Positions 22,801 to 31,850 of a DNA stretch of 64,000 nucleotides are shown here, piece after piece. The stretch is from NCBI RefSeq assembly GCF_963678635.1, contig NC_087068.1:14700027-14764026 (forward strand). The letters run 5' to 3'. This DNA comes from Symsagittifera roscoffensis (Eukaryota > Xenacoelomorpha > Acoela > Convolutidae). Made by a program: the position numbers and the translations under genes. The notes beneath the pieces are model-generated. The model had not been told where the DNA came from. It saw only the letters and a program-made list of their open reading frames with translations, and made no database searches. The stretch's first letter is position 1, and every line of letters starts with the position of its first letter.

Positions 22801-25800
22801 CCATGATTTGCCAAAAGTGCTGATAGTAATGCTTTGTGATCAGTTACTATTTAGAATTCTGTTCCGTACAGGTAGTTTCTGAAATGTTCTGTAGCCCATA
22901 CGACTCCCAGCAACTCTAATTCGTTGGTAGAAAATTTCATTTCATGGTTGTTTAAAATCTGGATCGTCCTGTAATTGTTCTAGGGTTGCCCCTAGTCCGC
23001 TATGTGAAGCGTCCGTTTTCAGTCTTGTCTTCTCTTTTATATCGAAATGGCTGTTTTCGGCAATATTTACAATTTCCGTTTTTAACTTCTCAAACGCTAT
23101 TGAATGGCTGATATCCCATTTGTATAACGACTTTTTGTTTAGAAGAGGTCGAAGAGGGGAGCTGAACGTCGATAAGTTAGGGACAAATTTTACATATTGG
23201 TTTATCGAGCCGAAAAATGAACGAAGTTCAGAAATATTCTTCGGGGTTGGCAAATTTTTTATTGTGTCGGCTTTACCGACCAACGGTCGTACTCCATCGC
23301 CTGAGATCTTGAAGCCAAGCCATTTGATGTCAGATTTAAAAAATGCGCATTTCCCCCATTTAACTGCCATGTTGTTCTTATCTAATATTAATAAAATTTT
23401 GTACACTATTGATTTGTGTTCTTCCAGGGATCCACGCGAGGCTACCAGTATGTCGTCTATGTAACAATTTGTAAACGGGATATTTTTCAACAGTGAGTCC
23501 ATGACCCGTTGGAATTCGTTGGGCATGTCTCCCAATCCGTAAAATCCCGTTAGAAATCGATACGTTCCGGTCGTTTCGCCGCATACTATGCTAAAATTGC
23601 ACTGTTTACATGTTTGATCGCATAGTTTAAGTTGGCTATAGGCGTTTTCAGGTCTAAATTACTAAACCACATTCGCCCGTTGGATTTTTCTGAAATTTGG
23701 AGCGCCACGTTACCGATCAGTTCATGGATATTCGGCATTTTATACTTATTTTTAAAAATTTGATCATTTAAAAGCTTAGAGTCAAGTGCCAGTTTTATTG
23801 AAGTATCCTTTTTCCAAGTGATTACAATTGGGCTGATAAAGCAATCTTCGTCGCATTTCTCTAATTTTATTATGTGACCTTCTTTTTCCATTCTTTTTAA
23901 CTCTTCGTTCACTCCCGCGAGTAAGTGGAGTGGAACTCTTCTCCCTTTGGTTTGTAATGGTTTAAAAGGTGTGTGAAAATGGGTTACCTTTCGATCGTTA
24001 GGTATTTTCTCCACTCTAGTGAATAAGTTTTTGAACTCGTTAAAAATTTTGTCTGATAAAGAAGGTAAGTTTTTGTACTCACTCTCGAGTGTGGGTTGAT
24101 TGACCATGCAGATTGGTTGGGGGCATTTCCTCTGCGTTATTTCAATGCCCAGTTTGGGTAAATTGTCGTTCCCCAATTTGTTTCGCTCGTGTCCGCCGGT
24201 TATGAAGAATGGGGTTTCTTCACTGATCCACCCATTGGACTGTGTTCTGACTATTATTTTCCCCAAAATATTGATCGTATCATTGGTGAGTCCGCATCAT
24301 AGGTTTTTTATTCTTTTCTCCATTGGGTGTATCTTGAGGTTCGGGTATCTTAGTTTAATTTCGTGTAGTACCTTCTGTTTTAAAAAACTTACAGGGCTTG
24401 CTGAATCTACAGGTATGTTCATATTTAAAATCATTTCCCAGCCGATGTCTAGGTTCAGGAGTTTTTTTGTTTCGAGACCATTATTGTCGTAAATAGTTCT
24501 GACGCTCAACACCGAGAAATCGTCATCGTCGCTCTGTCAGTACTCATTCCACGCATTTATAACGTCGCACAATTCTTTTTCTTCCATCCACGAGTTTTCC
24601 GGAGGTGTGTATGTACAATTCTCAGTATTTACGTAATTATCTGATACAGTATTTACAGTTGGTCTCTTATTGCGTGATTTACATAATTTGGCGAAGTGTC
24701 CCTTATAATTATAAATTTTACAGGTTATGCCCTTCGCTGGGCAAACGTTTAAGTGCCCTTTCGTAAATGTATTTCCGCATTTCATGCACGAGTCACTCCT
24801 TTCGATGTTTAAACTTGGTTCCTTTTTGATATGATTGTGGTTAATAAAAGATTTAAAAGTTGTCCCGTTGGGCGATGACCGTGACATATTTGTCAGTTTC
24901 TGGTGGTTAAAATATCCCTTTTCGTCGATTAGGGCTTGGTTAAGTGCTTTCGACGGGCTTATGGTAGCTGAAAGTAGCTTCCTCTGGGTGTCTGTGTTCT
25001 TCATATTGCAAATGAAGATATCCCTTATCCATTCCGCCTCGTCAGATTCCTTGATGTTGCACGTGCTGGCTAGGTCCGTCAGTGCTCCCCAGAATTGTTC
25101 GTACGACTCACGATCTTTTTGCTTTCGATTTAGTAGTTTATATTTTTCGAACGTAGTGTTGGGCGGTTTGTTAAATGCTGCGTCTAATTGAGTCCAGAAC
25201 TCAGAGAACGATATTTCTAGAATCTTGACTCTCGGGTTCTTTTGTGTAAAAACTCTTTTTCCTTCGCTCCCTAGGGCTAGAAATAAAATTGATCGCAATT
25301 TCTTGTCCGCCTCCGTTCGTCTCATTCCATTAAATTTCCTCTCCTCTTCGTTGATCCGTTTCTCTTCTGCGGATTCATACTGTTTCATTGTGTTTTTGTT
25401 CCTGCTCTCTCTGTTGGCTTTTTCCGCGTCCGACTCGCTGCCTGTTGCTTGTTCCAAAATTGGAATTTGCGTCTCCGGTATCTCTGGTCCATGTAGGCTC
25501 TCTAAATTCAGATTTTCTTTCGCAATGATCGCCAATTGAAATTGGTCGCTCCATTGGGTCCAGGCATGCGGTGGCTCTAGAGTGCGATTAGGCCAAAAGG
25601 GGGGAATTCCACGCACGTTCGAATCAATTGACTGCGCAATAATAAACTATTCTAATTCTATAGTTCTATATGTACAAAAGCTTAAAGGTTAAAACGTTAA
25701 AAGGAAGTAGTTGAATTAAGAACGTTAAAAAGGACAACTGAACTTCCGTTCATATCGACCGATGGTCGTAACTAAACTGGTATTAATTAAAATACCGAAG

Positions 25801-27203
25801 GTCATTATAAGATACTAAAAACAAATCACAACAGTATATGTTGGAGCAAAAACACACACGGTCAATGTTGGTTGTATAAAATATTTTCGCCACCATAAAA
25901 ATTATTCTTTATTCAAACATACGGAATATAGTGAGCTATGGCGTACTATTATTCTTTTCGGATCATGTTAACTATTTCCCCCCTATTGCAATAGGGGGGA
26001 AATAGTTATTAACAAGGTTAAGATGAAATTTATTGAAATTAAATTCAACCAATAGGAATGCAAAATAAAATAACGTCAACCAATAGGAATGCGACAGAAC
26101 ACATTTCTGAGAAATACAAAACCAATCCAGTTGAGCATAAATGAACTTTAAAATGAAATGTGTTATTATAGGGGGGTGGGGGTGTTTCTGCCTCGTTTCG
26201 GTTCTGAGGTGGATCGTTTTTGGGTAGCTGGCCGATTGACAACATTTCATTTCATACGTAATTTAACCGTAATTATAAGAAATTACAAGTCAACAAAGAA
26301 TATCGAATTGACATAAATTTCGGCAATTAAAAGCAGAATTCAGTGTCATAAAATAAGAAAAATGAAAACATTAAAGTCAACTTTAAAATGGCGCCTGAAC
26401 AAGTTGTGAACTTTGTTTAGATCTTTCAGTTTTTTGTCTTTTTTCACACACTGTTCTTCGTTCACCAGAAAATTCAATAGTTACGCCCTTGGTTTTTTCT
26501 CGCTAAGAATTCTAGCGAGAACAGGGGGGGGGGGGAGATTCTTTACAAGGTACTATAGGGGGGAAATAGTTAACCTGATCCTTCTTTTCCTTCGAGGTAT
26601 ATTGGGGGGCCATTATGAACTTCAAAGACAGCTACTTCAAAGACAACCGTCTCATTTTTTCCTGATCAAGTCCTCAATGTTTTTTTTCTGATCAAGTTTT
26701 CTGATCAAATTCCGAACTATAACACCCTTTTAACACCCGTTTCGACATCAAGTTTTGGTAGATTAATTGTGAAATTAATCTACGTATTTTTTTCAGCATG
26801 TATTTATTTGGGGACCAAATCAGTCGGGTACACACAGGCTAAACTCATTCTTCACGCAACTAACTGCTCGTCTCAACTCCCATTGGACGAGACAATTGAC
26901 CAATTATATCTCAACCAGAAAGAGTTCGGAGCTTACACTCTGGCAAGCAGTACTGATGATTTAAACTTCATTCAAAACTCAGTGTTCCGACTATCTTATG
27001 CATGGTACGGAATGCTAGGAGCCTTCACCACGATAACCGTGGGCTATTTCGCTAGTTTGATAGTTCGGGCTGTGAACAAAAAAGCAAGACAGAATGTTCC
27101 GAGAGCAAGTCTATTATTTAATTTCAGAGATATTTTTGAGAGCGGAGAAAAGCAAGAGTTCTGTTTGGATTTCACCAACAGTCTGAACCAAACAAACATA
27201 TAA
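16824..27203 (+). CDS. Sodium-coupled solute transporter, SLC5 family (SMCT/SMVT-like), 4 exons
   Basis: Exons 16824-17115, 17417-17564, 18232-19220 and 26797-27203 join in phase (1, 2, 1) at GT-AG introns into about 611 codons, the usual length for SLC5A8/SLC5A12-type proteins. Conserved landmarks appear in family order: WADYSVFACLLGISAFIGIY (TM1), LSLLASFISAITLLGTPSE (TM2), YSPALALN, GGIKAIIWTDAVQ, NQALVQRYV, PDQILPYFVLD, GLFVSCIFSGSLSS (the Na+-site helix) and GPVLGLFLLGMLT. Exon 4 adds an extracellular loop with an N-glycosylation sequon (NCS) and the last TM helix (about residues 540-560). Such proteins are plasma-membrane symporters that move monocarboxylates or vitamins with Na+; the substrate cannot be read from sequence. 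The C-terminus ends TNI, a possible class I PDZ ligand comparable to the T-x-L end of SMCT1. Intron 3 (7.6 kb) is swollen by an antisense gypsy element and a DNA element; intron 2 holds a hAT-like copy. No disabling change is seen in the exons. Confidence 0.93.
17672..18010 (+). mobile_element. hAT-like non-autonomous DNA element in SLC5 intron 2
   Basis: The copy begins CAGGGGCGGATTTAGG, a terminal sequence typical of hAT superfamily elements, followed at once by a 14-base G run and a C run. The body matches copies at 33915-34314 and 47361-47570 through TCAGGGATTCGACCCCCTGC, AAGGGTCCCTC and GTACTATTTTGAGATATCCAT; with the first of these it also shares ACGCGNNTTTTTGG and TTTTCAGTG(C/T)TTNGGAGA. 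Its 3' terminal repeat is not recognisable, so the right end is approximate. Open frames inside it are incidental. Confidence 0.75.
19332..19536 (-). repeat. 3' LTR of the intron-3 gypsy element
   Basis: This 205-bp copy pairs with 25640-25833. It differs by an 11-bp GTATGTACATA-type duplication near 19370-19382 and three substitutions. It contains CATATCGACCGATGGTCG, a palindromic word that has relatives elsewhere in the window (for example near 9348 and 7553). Confidence 0.93.
20141..22219 (-). pseudogene. Integrase region with long C-terminal tail of the intron-3 gypsy element
   Basis: The 21830-22219 frame is the pre-integrase segment and part of the H-H-C-C zinc finger. Two stops (about 21827 and 21746), both in phase, separate it from the 20141-21718 frame. 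That frame holds the catalytic core with all three acidic residues in a D,D-35-E arrangement (LDFAGPLD, then VDHGSCF, then NGLVERL). The roughly 350-residue tail after the core is Ser/Thr/Pro-rich and basic at its end (RRGARKRRPRG) and has no chromodomain signature. It has counterparts in the 27.7-kb element and, in part (WELHDGAE), in the 8.5-kb remnant. A further short frame at 19870-20238 overlaps its end in another phase. Confidence 0.85.
22356..24512 (-). pseudogene. Protease-reverse transcriptase-RNase H region, broken, of the intron-3 gypsy element
   Basis: The protease is marked by VDSASPVSFL near 24395 (the active-site triad DSG/DTG appears as DSA). After a TGA at about 24297 the same frame continues into the RT fingers (KGRRVPLHL, FISPIVITWKKD, LALDSK). 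The frame then changes by one base at an A-run near 23650. The palm with the catalytic YIDD box (in TNCYIDDILVAS) lies at about 23440-23475 in the 22942-23535 frame. RNase H starts with TDASHSGLGA. It then loses a short segment near 22940, has a stop near 22850 and resumes with HSRLIRWENRLLPF and a DLLSRLPSG end. The breaks mean no continuous pol product can be made from this copy. Confidence 0.85.
24537..25616 (-). CDS. Gag polyprotein of the intron-3 gypsy element
   Basis: The frame of 359 codons begins at ATG 25616 and ends in a TGA at 24537. It contains a charged Glu/Arg/Lys-rich segment (residues 60-105), a capsid-like helical part with FWTQLDAAF and YEQFWGALTDL, and a C-terminal nucleic-acid-binding region with CMKC...H...C followed by CPAKG and a second knuckle. 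In that second knuckle the second Cys is replaced by Tyr (C-K-I-Y), unlike the intact equivalent in the 27.7-kb element. Gag forms the particle that packages the element RNA. The downstream protease frame is in the same phase, directly after the stop. Confidence 0.85.
   Translation of the reverse strand: MRGIPPFWPNRTLEPPHAWTQWSDQFQLAIIAKENLNLESLHGPEIPETQIPILEQATGSESDAEKANRESRNKNTMKQYESAEEKRINEEERKFNGMRRTEADKKLRSILFLALGSEGKRVFTQKNPRVKILEISFSEFWTQLDAAFNKPPNTTFEKYKLLNRKQKDRESYEQFWGALTDLASTCNIKESDEAEWIRDIFICNMKNTDTQRKLLSATISPSKALNQALIDEKGYFNHQKLTNMSRSSPNGTTFKSFINHNHIKKEPSLNIERSDSCMKCGNTFTKGHLNVCPAKGITCKIYNYKGHFAKLCKSRNKRPTVNTVSDNYVNTENCTYTPPENSWMEEKELCDVINAWNEY
25640..25833 (-). repeat. 5' LTR of the intron-3 gypsy element
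   Basis: The 194-bp copy abuts the gag leader at its left edge and the GTATA target duplication at 25834-25838. The primer-binding site should lie just inside (about 25615-25639 on the minus strand), but I could not match that stretch to a tRNA 3' end with confidence. Confidence 0.93.
25952..26589. mobile_element. 622-bp non-autonomous DNA element with exact 8-bp TSD
   Basis: 27-bp terminal inverted repeats occupy 25960-25986 (GGATCATGTTAACTATTTCC then CCCCTAT) and 26555-26581, differing at one position. They are flanked by a perfect 8-bp target duplication TTCTTTTC (25952-25959 and 26582-26589). The left end doubles back on itself: 25969-26008 is a perfect 40-bp palindrome. A 12-base G run lies near 26524. 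The internal 26172-26425 segment recurs at about 40010-40275. The 8-bp duplication fits hAT, P or Merlin type transposases; which one is not decidable. The element lies in SLC5 intron 3, about 120 bp from the gypsy 5' LTR. Confidence 0.92.
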
Positions 27204-27254
27204 ATTTAACATTACTCCTAGCGTTGTTTTACTTCACTTTTCAGTATAAACATC

Positions 27255-27260
27255 AATAAA
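27255..27260 (+). promoter_or_regulatory. Polyadenylation signal of the SLC5 gene
   Basis: AATAAA lies 52 nt after the TAA stop, a normal distance for a short 3' untranslated region. From here to 27747 no other feature is evident; the sequence is AT-rich and unassigned. Confidence 0.55.
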
Positions 27261-27747
27261 TCGAATTGAATAATCATTATACTTAAAGTTCTATGGAAAA
27301 ATTAGCGAAACTTGAGCTTTGACCCTGTACATGATCCTTCAAGAATAATTTTGGATGTTAAAATCTTTTGCACTCTTCAATCAGCGATTTTAGCTTCTGA
27401 TTAGCAAAAAAAACTACGACGAAGTTGGAAATTAAATTTATGTAACAATGCACAATTATTATTATTAACAGTTTGCTTGCACAATTGTATATTGAAATTA
27501 ATTTGTAAATGATAAAACTCCATACTAGCTACACAGATGATATGATATCCCACGCCAATTGAAAAACTATTTATGATTGTTATTGTTCTGATTTTTCAAG
27601 AAACTGAGAGAAAACTTACGCTCATGGTAGTTTTTCTTACATATAAACTCTTGTTTAGGACGTTCTGATTTTTGAAGAAAATGACAAAAATACGCTCGGG
27701 TTATTTTTTTTCATATAATTTTTTTTAATTGAAACGGAATTTTCCTT

Positions 27748-28300
27748 TTGCATCTGGAAGATAGTTACATTTATGAAGTCCGGGGAAATTTTCGAGGACG
27801 CCCATATCCTCGAGGTCAACAAAATACACGAGGTCAGTCCCAACAACAACAAAGGAACCAATATTCCAACACTCAAAAGCAATGCTACAAATGTGGTAAC
27901 CTGTTTGGACAAAACCATTTACAAACATGTCCCGCAAAGGATAAAATTTGTTCTAAATGCGCCAAACGGGGTCATTTTGCTAAAGTGTGTCGCTCAGGAA
28001 ATGTTAATTATTTGGGAGATCGTAACAACGAAGAAGAATAGAACGAAATCGAATCAGAAATTTACGAAACCGAACTCGATCCAGTCGCGTTTGCCGACTT
28101 TACGTCAAAAAACGGTTGGGAGGAGTACCACGTAGATAAATTTTCAGTAATGGCAATATCAGAAGCATTTGAAATAAAACAAGCGACAACTTTGTCAGAA
28201 GATGATTTAAATGGACACATCATTAAACTGAAGACAAAAACAGAAGATTTATTTGCCATCGCTGACTCCGGGAGTCCAATGTCGTTCCTGTAAAAAAAAG
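27748..28300 (+). pseudogene. Gag nucleocapsid and protease of the truncated gypsy element
   Basis: Two zinc motifs are intact: CYKCGNLFGQNHLQTC (spacing 2-7-3) and CSKCAKRGHFAKVC (canonical 2-4-4), joined by PAKDKI. A TAG at 28039-28041 ends this frame, yet the same phase continues open for about 80 codons to the protease active site ADSGSPMSFL at about 28262-28290, followed by a TAA. The arrangement of gag, stop and protease in one phase matches the other gypsy copy, which has TGA at the same place. Confidence 0.85.
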
Positions 28301-28605
28301 ATCCAATGTCGAAAAAAAAGTCCAATGTCGTTCATACAGGTTACAAGAAAATGACAACTCCGTAATGCTGAAACAAATTCCTCCGGACGACACGGCTCGG
28401 AACTTAGCTTGATACAATGGTGAAACGATTGTCTCAAAGGGGAGGCTGATAGTTATGATTGAAACAGGAGGCTGGAAAATAAAAGCTGCTCCATTCATCA
28501 TTGTCGATAACCAAAAAGTAAACATCATAGGGAGAAACATCCTCCTACAACTCGGAATAAGATTAATACAGGAAAAACTAAAACAAGAAAACGTACTGAA
28601 TATAC

Positions 28606-29466
28606 GTGAACAGGAACAATCAAACCCAGAAATCATTCGTGTTTCAAATTCGTGTTGGAAAATCAAACAATCACGTAATGAGAAATCAATTCAATAACGA
28701 AATTATTCCGGTACAACAGAAAGGACGCCGTGTCCCGGTGCACCTACAAGATCGAGTAGAAAAAGAACTCAACAAGCTCATGGATCAAAAACACATAATA
28801 AAACTGGATAAATGTTCCGATGGACAATTCATAAGTCCAATTGTGATTACAGTAAAAAAAGATCAGACGGTGAAATTAGCGTTGGACTCAAACAAGATCA
28901 ATAAATTTATTCATAAAATAAATACCAAATGCCTAATATTGGTTTACTGTTAGACAACATAGCTCAGGTACTTAAATCAAACGCTAATCAACAAACTCTA
29001 TACTGGGTTTGCGATACGCGTATTCACAACATTTAGAAACACGTATAGTAACTGATGCTTCTACATCAGGTTTAGGGGCTTCACTAGAACACTATTCACC
29101 AGAAGGTTGGGTGGCAATTGCTTATGCTTCAAGATTTTTAAATTCCCTCGAGGAAAAGTACTCAGTCAACGAACTAGAATTACTCGGTGTAGTGTGAGCA
29201 ATTGAACACTACGAATATTATCTGTACGGAAAACATTTCACCGTCATCACAGACCACCAAGCTTTAATCAGCGCTTTAAACGCAAGCGAAAGATCAAAAA
29301 CAAGTCAAAGTAGATTAACCAGATGGATTGATCGACCAATCCCATTTCACTTCGATAGCAAACACTTAGCCGGTAACAAGACGGGACTAATTGACTATAT
29401 GTTACGAAATCCGGTTGGATTGGCAATACCCCCAAGCGAGTACGATGAGGAATTTGTTGTTGCATA
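28606..29466 (+). pseudogene. RT and RNase H fragments of the truncated gypsy element
   Basis: 28606-28953 encodes the RT fingers (QQKGRRVPVHLQ, FISPIVITVKKD, LALDSN) and then ends. The sequence resumes near 29025 directly in RNase H (IVTDASTSGLGASLEHY, AYASRFLN, YSVNELELLGV), with a TGA at 29195-29197, then TDHQALISAL and LTRWID to the stop at 29464-29466. The whole RT palm and thumb are missing, so this copy lacks polymerase activity. Confidence 0.85.
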
Positions 29467-29525
29467 AATTAATACATTCATAAATAAGTTGGAGGTGATT
29501 GACAACGTCATTCTTAATGAGCTAG

Positions 29526-30049
29526 CCAATCAAAATCTTGCACCGTGACAGCTGATCAAAAAGCGCGCGGATTATAAAAGGACAACAATTAACACTTCAA
29601 AACTTGATTTGAATCAGCATTCTTTACAAAATTCCGCAAGCGGTCGATTGAAAACTCTAAAACCAAATCATTTCTGCTCAAATCATTCTGCAAATCGGTC
29701 AGCAAATCACTCTGCAAATAGAGACAAACTGTCGATAGAGACAAACTCAAGACAAAATTTATCAGATTGTTTCAAAAACTCAACAAATTTTGTAAATTTC
29801 ATACAGAGACAAACAAAGATGAATAGAAAACCGGACGTCATACAATACAAAAGTGGATTCATCCCGGATGAAGTGAAATCCCTGAACCCACGTGGTCGCA
29901 AGGAGGAGAAATTGGACAACTGGCAAGGGACATCAGACAGGGAGGAAAGCCTCTCAGATCCTCGGTGGCACAAACGACCACCAATGAAAAAAAACACCAA
30001 CCAGCACTTCAGCATCGACAACTACGAACATCAATGCCACCACCAGTAA
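29526..30049 (+). other. CCAAT/TATA-like promoter and short frame between RNase H and integrase
   Basis: CCAAT at 29526-29530 and TATAAAAG at 29573-29580 are spaced as in a conventional RNA polymerase II promoter. A 146-codon frame opens at 29609, about 30 nt downstream of the TATA element. The frame is Asn/Ser/Lys-rich with CSNHSANRSANHSANR repeats and matches no pol domain. In the related intron-3 element only a short spacer separates RNase H from integrase, so about 1 kb here is extra. It might be the 5' end of another inserted element. Transcription from it is inference. Confidence 0.4.
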
Positions 30050-30101
30050 AAAACTTCCCGACAATAAGTTTTACTGAAGAGAATTCAAAAACAGAAAAGC
30101 A

Positions 30102-31827
30102 GTGCATCCCCAAAATGAAAACCACGGTGGCAGTACAGACGGACAACAATCATGTGTTGGTGGGAACCCAAACAGAGCTAAGGGAGGAACAAACGAGCTG
30201 TTTTTGAGCAGAATAAACTTTGATATCGCAAGCCAAGAGGAATGCATCCCCAATGAGGAACCTCCCACAATGTCAGGAATGCAATCGAATGCACCACAAC
30301 CGGAAGCTAGCCACCACGAAATAACAGAAAACATAGTGGCATCCGTTAATCAAACAACAATGACGGAAGCAGGGGAGGACACGCCGCTGTTCCGACAACG
30401 ACTACAAAAAGTTTCTACCAAAAATGACGGAAGCAGAGGAGGACACGCCGCTGTTCCGACAACGACTACAAAAAGTTTCATCGCCGCAGCTACCAAAAAG
30501 GACAGGAACCTCAGACCGCTCATCAACTTCGTAAAAAAGCGGCAGTGGGAAGCAATAAAATCCGCCTATGGACAATATTGGTTTAATGTCCGTAACAGAC
30601 TACATGTGCGGGAGGACTGTCTGCTGATTGACGAACGCATAGTTATACCAACACAGCTGCGCCAGACAGTCCCGGAAAGCCTACACTTGACACACCCAGG
30701 ATCGGCCGCATTGCTGGACCTATGCCAAAACGTGTGGTTCCCACACATCCACCGATCAATCGTCCAAATGGCGAAAAATTGCAAAGACTGTACGGAATTT
30801 GGTAAAAAACCTCAAACCAATAATAGGGAAAAATCAATCATTTCAAATGGATTCGGTAGTAGAACTAAATGAAGTACAATTAGACTTTGCCGGGCCCCTC
30901 CCCGACGAATTAAATAAAGACGCTTATATACTCGTTGCTATAGACAAATGGTCAAAATTCCCAACAGCAAAGATTGTTTCAAATACTACAGCAGACATCG
31001 CCATAAAATTTATGCAACGATATATTTCGAATAACGGAGTACCTCGTCGACTAAGTATTAAGTTAATTTTTGCGCCTGTCGACAATCATAGAGCAATAGG
31101 GGTGGTAGAGAGAATGATACAAACATTAAAATGTCGACTAAGAGTCACGAGAAGAGACCCAGCAAATACACCATACAAATTAGCTTCGGAAATTGCTGAA
31201 ATAAATAAAACCTTACGCATAACCCCACATGGTGTTACAAAAATTTCACTTTTTGAAGCACACATGGGCAGAAAACCAAATACTCCTCTTTCAAACTTGG
31301 CAACAACTAGTTCACCGGCCAATCTTAACTTGGAAAATGCAAAACATGCATGTTTAGATCGGAAAAAACTCACAAAGCCGCCTCTACCAGCCGAAATAAT
31401 GCACGACTTGCAACATTGGCCAGAGGATGAAGTTTCGATCAATCAACGACAGCAACCCCAACCACAACCAATTGCAGCAGGCAAAACATCAAATCAAACA
31501 CCAGGTGCGAAATGCAAACGGAACATAGCAATAGATAATTTAAACAATAGGTATAAAAGAATACAAACACTCACAGACAAAAACGTTAGCAAACGCTTAG
31601 AGCAAGTGGCAAGAAAGACAATCCGAGTGTCAACTAAGGTAGAAGATCCCAAAACTTTCCAACAAAAATATAAAACAATCGATGAGAAGATGTTAACATA
31701 CACACCCCATACAGCATGGGTACAAGATTTCGGAAAACAACCTAGACTTTTAAGGAACGGCGGATATGCTTTTGTACCTAATCCTTTAATCTACGGACCG
31801 TGTCGACCATCACGGTTGACTGACTAG
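30102..31827 (+). pseudogene. Integrase of the truncated gypsy element, core deleted
   Basis: Two overlapping frames (30102-30872 and 30799-31827) carry the pre-integrase region, an H-H-C-C finger (HLTHPGSAALLDL, then NCKDC), and the catalytic core start VQLDFAGPLP with TAKIVSNTTAD. At GVPRRLS the sequence jumps directly to the segment just before the third acidic residue (GVVERMI). The stretch carrying the second catalytic Asp is therefore missing. A long basic tail follows. Tail and core are on one frame; the finger is on another. Confidence 0.85.
30360..30480 (+). repeat. 64-bp tandem duplication shifting the reading frame
   Basis: ATGACGGAAGCAGRGGAGGA and the following CACGCCGCTGTTCCGACAAC, then GACTACAAAAAGTTTC, occur at 30360 and again at 30424. 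The period of 64 is not a multiple of three, so the second copy is read in another frame within the 30102-30872 reading frame. Confidence 0.9.
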
Positions 31828-31850
31828 AAATCGGCACGAATATCAGGGCC

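Larger units (their letters stand above)
19332..25833 (-). mobile_element. Ty3/gypsy LTR retrotransposon inserted antisense in SLC5 intron 3
   Basis: LTRs at 25640-25833 (5') and 19332-19536 (3') are identical apart from three substitutions and one 11-bp indel, indicating a young insertion. The element is bounded by a 5-bp target duplication GTATA (19327-19331 and 25834-25838). On the minus strand the LTR begins TGTTG and ends TTA. A purine-rich GGTGGGAAA precedes the 3' LTR. Gag, protease, RT, RNase H and integrase follow in Ty3/gypsy order. Coding breaks include stops between gag and protease and between protease and RT, a single-base frame change in the RT palm near 23650, a small deletion in RNase H near 22940, and stops around the integrase zinc finger. 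It is therefore defective as it stands. Its antisense orientation within the host intron avoids exposing its poly(A) signal to the SLC5 transcript. Confidence 0.95.

Noticed and set aside
26389-26400. TGGCGCCTGAAC, resembling a tRNA-Lys primer-binding site
   Set aside because: It lies inside the 622-bp DNA element with defined ends and TSD, and no LTR end precedes it; the relative at 40.2 kb has changed the word.
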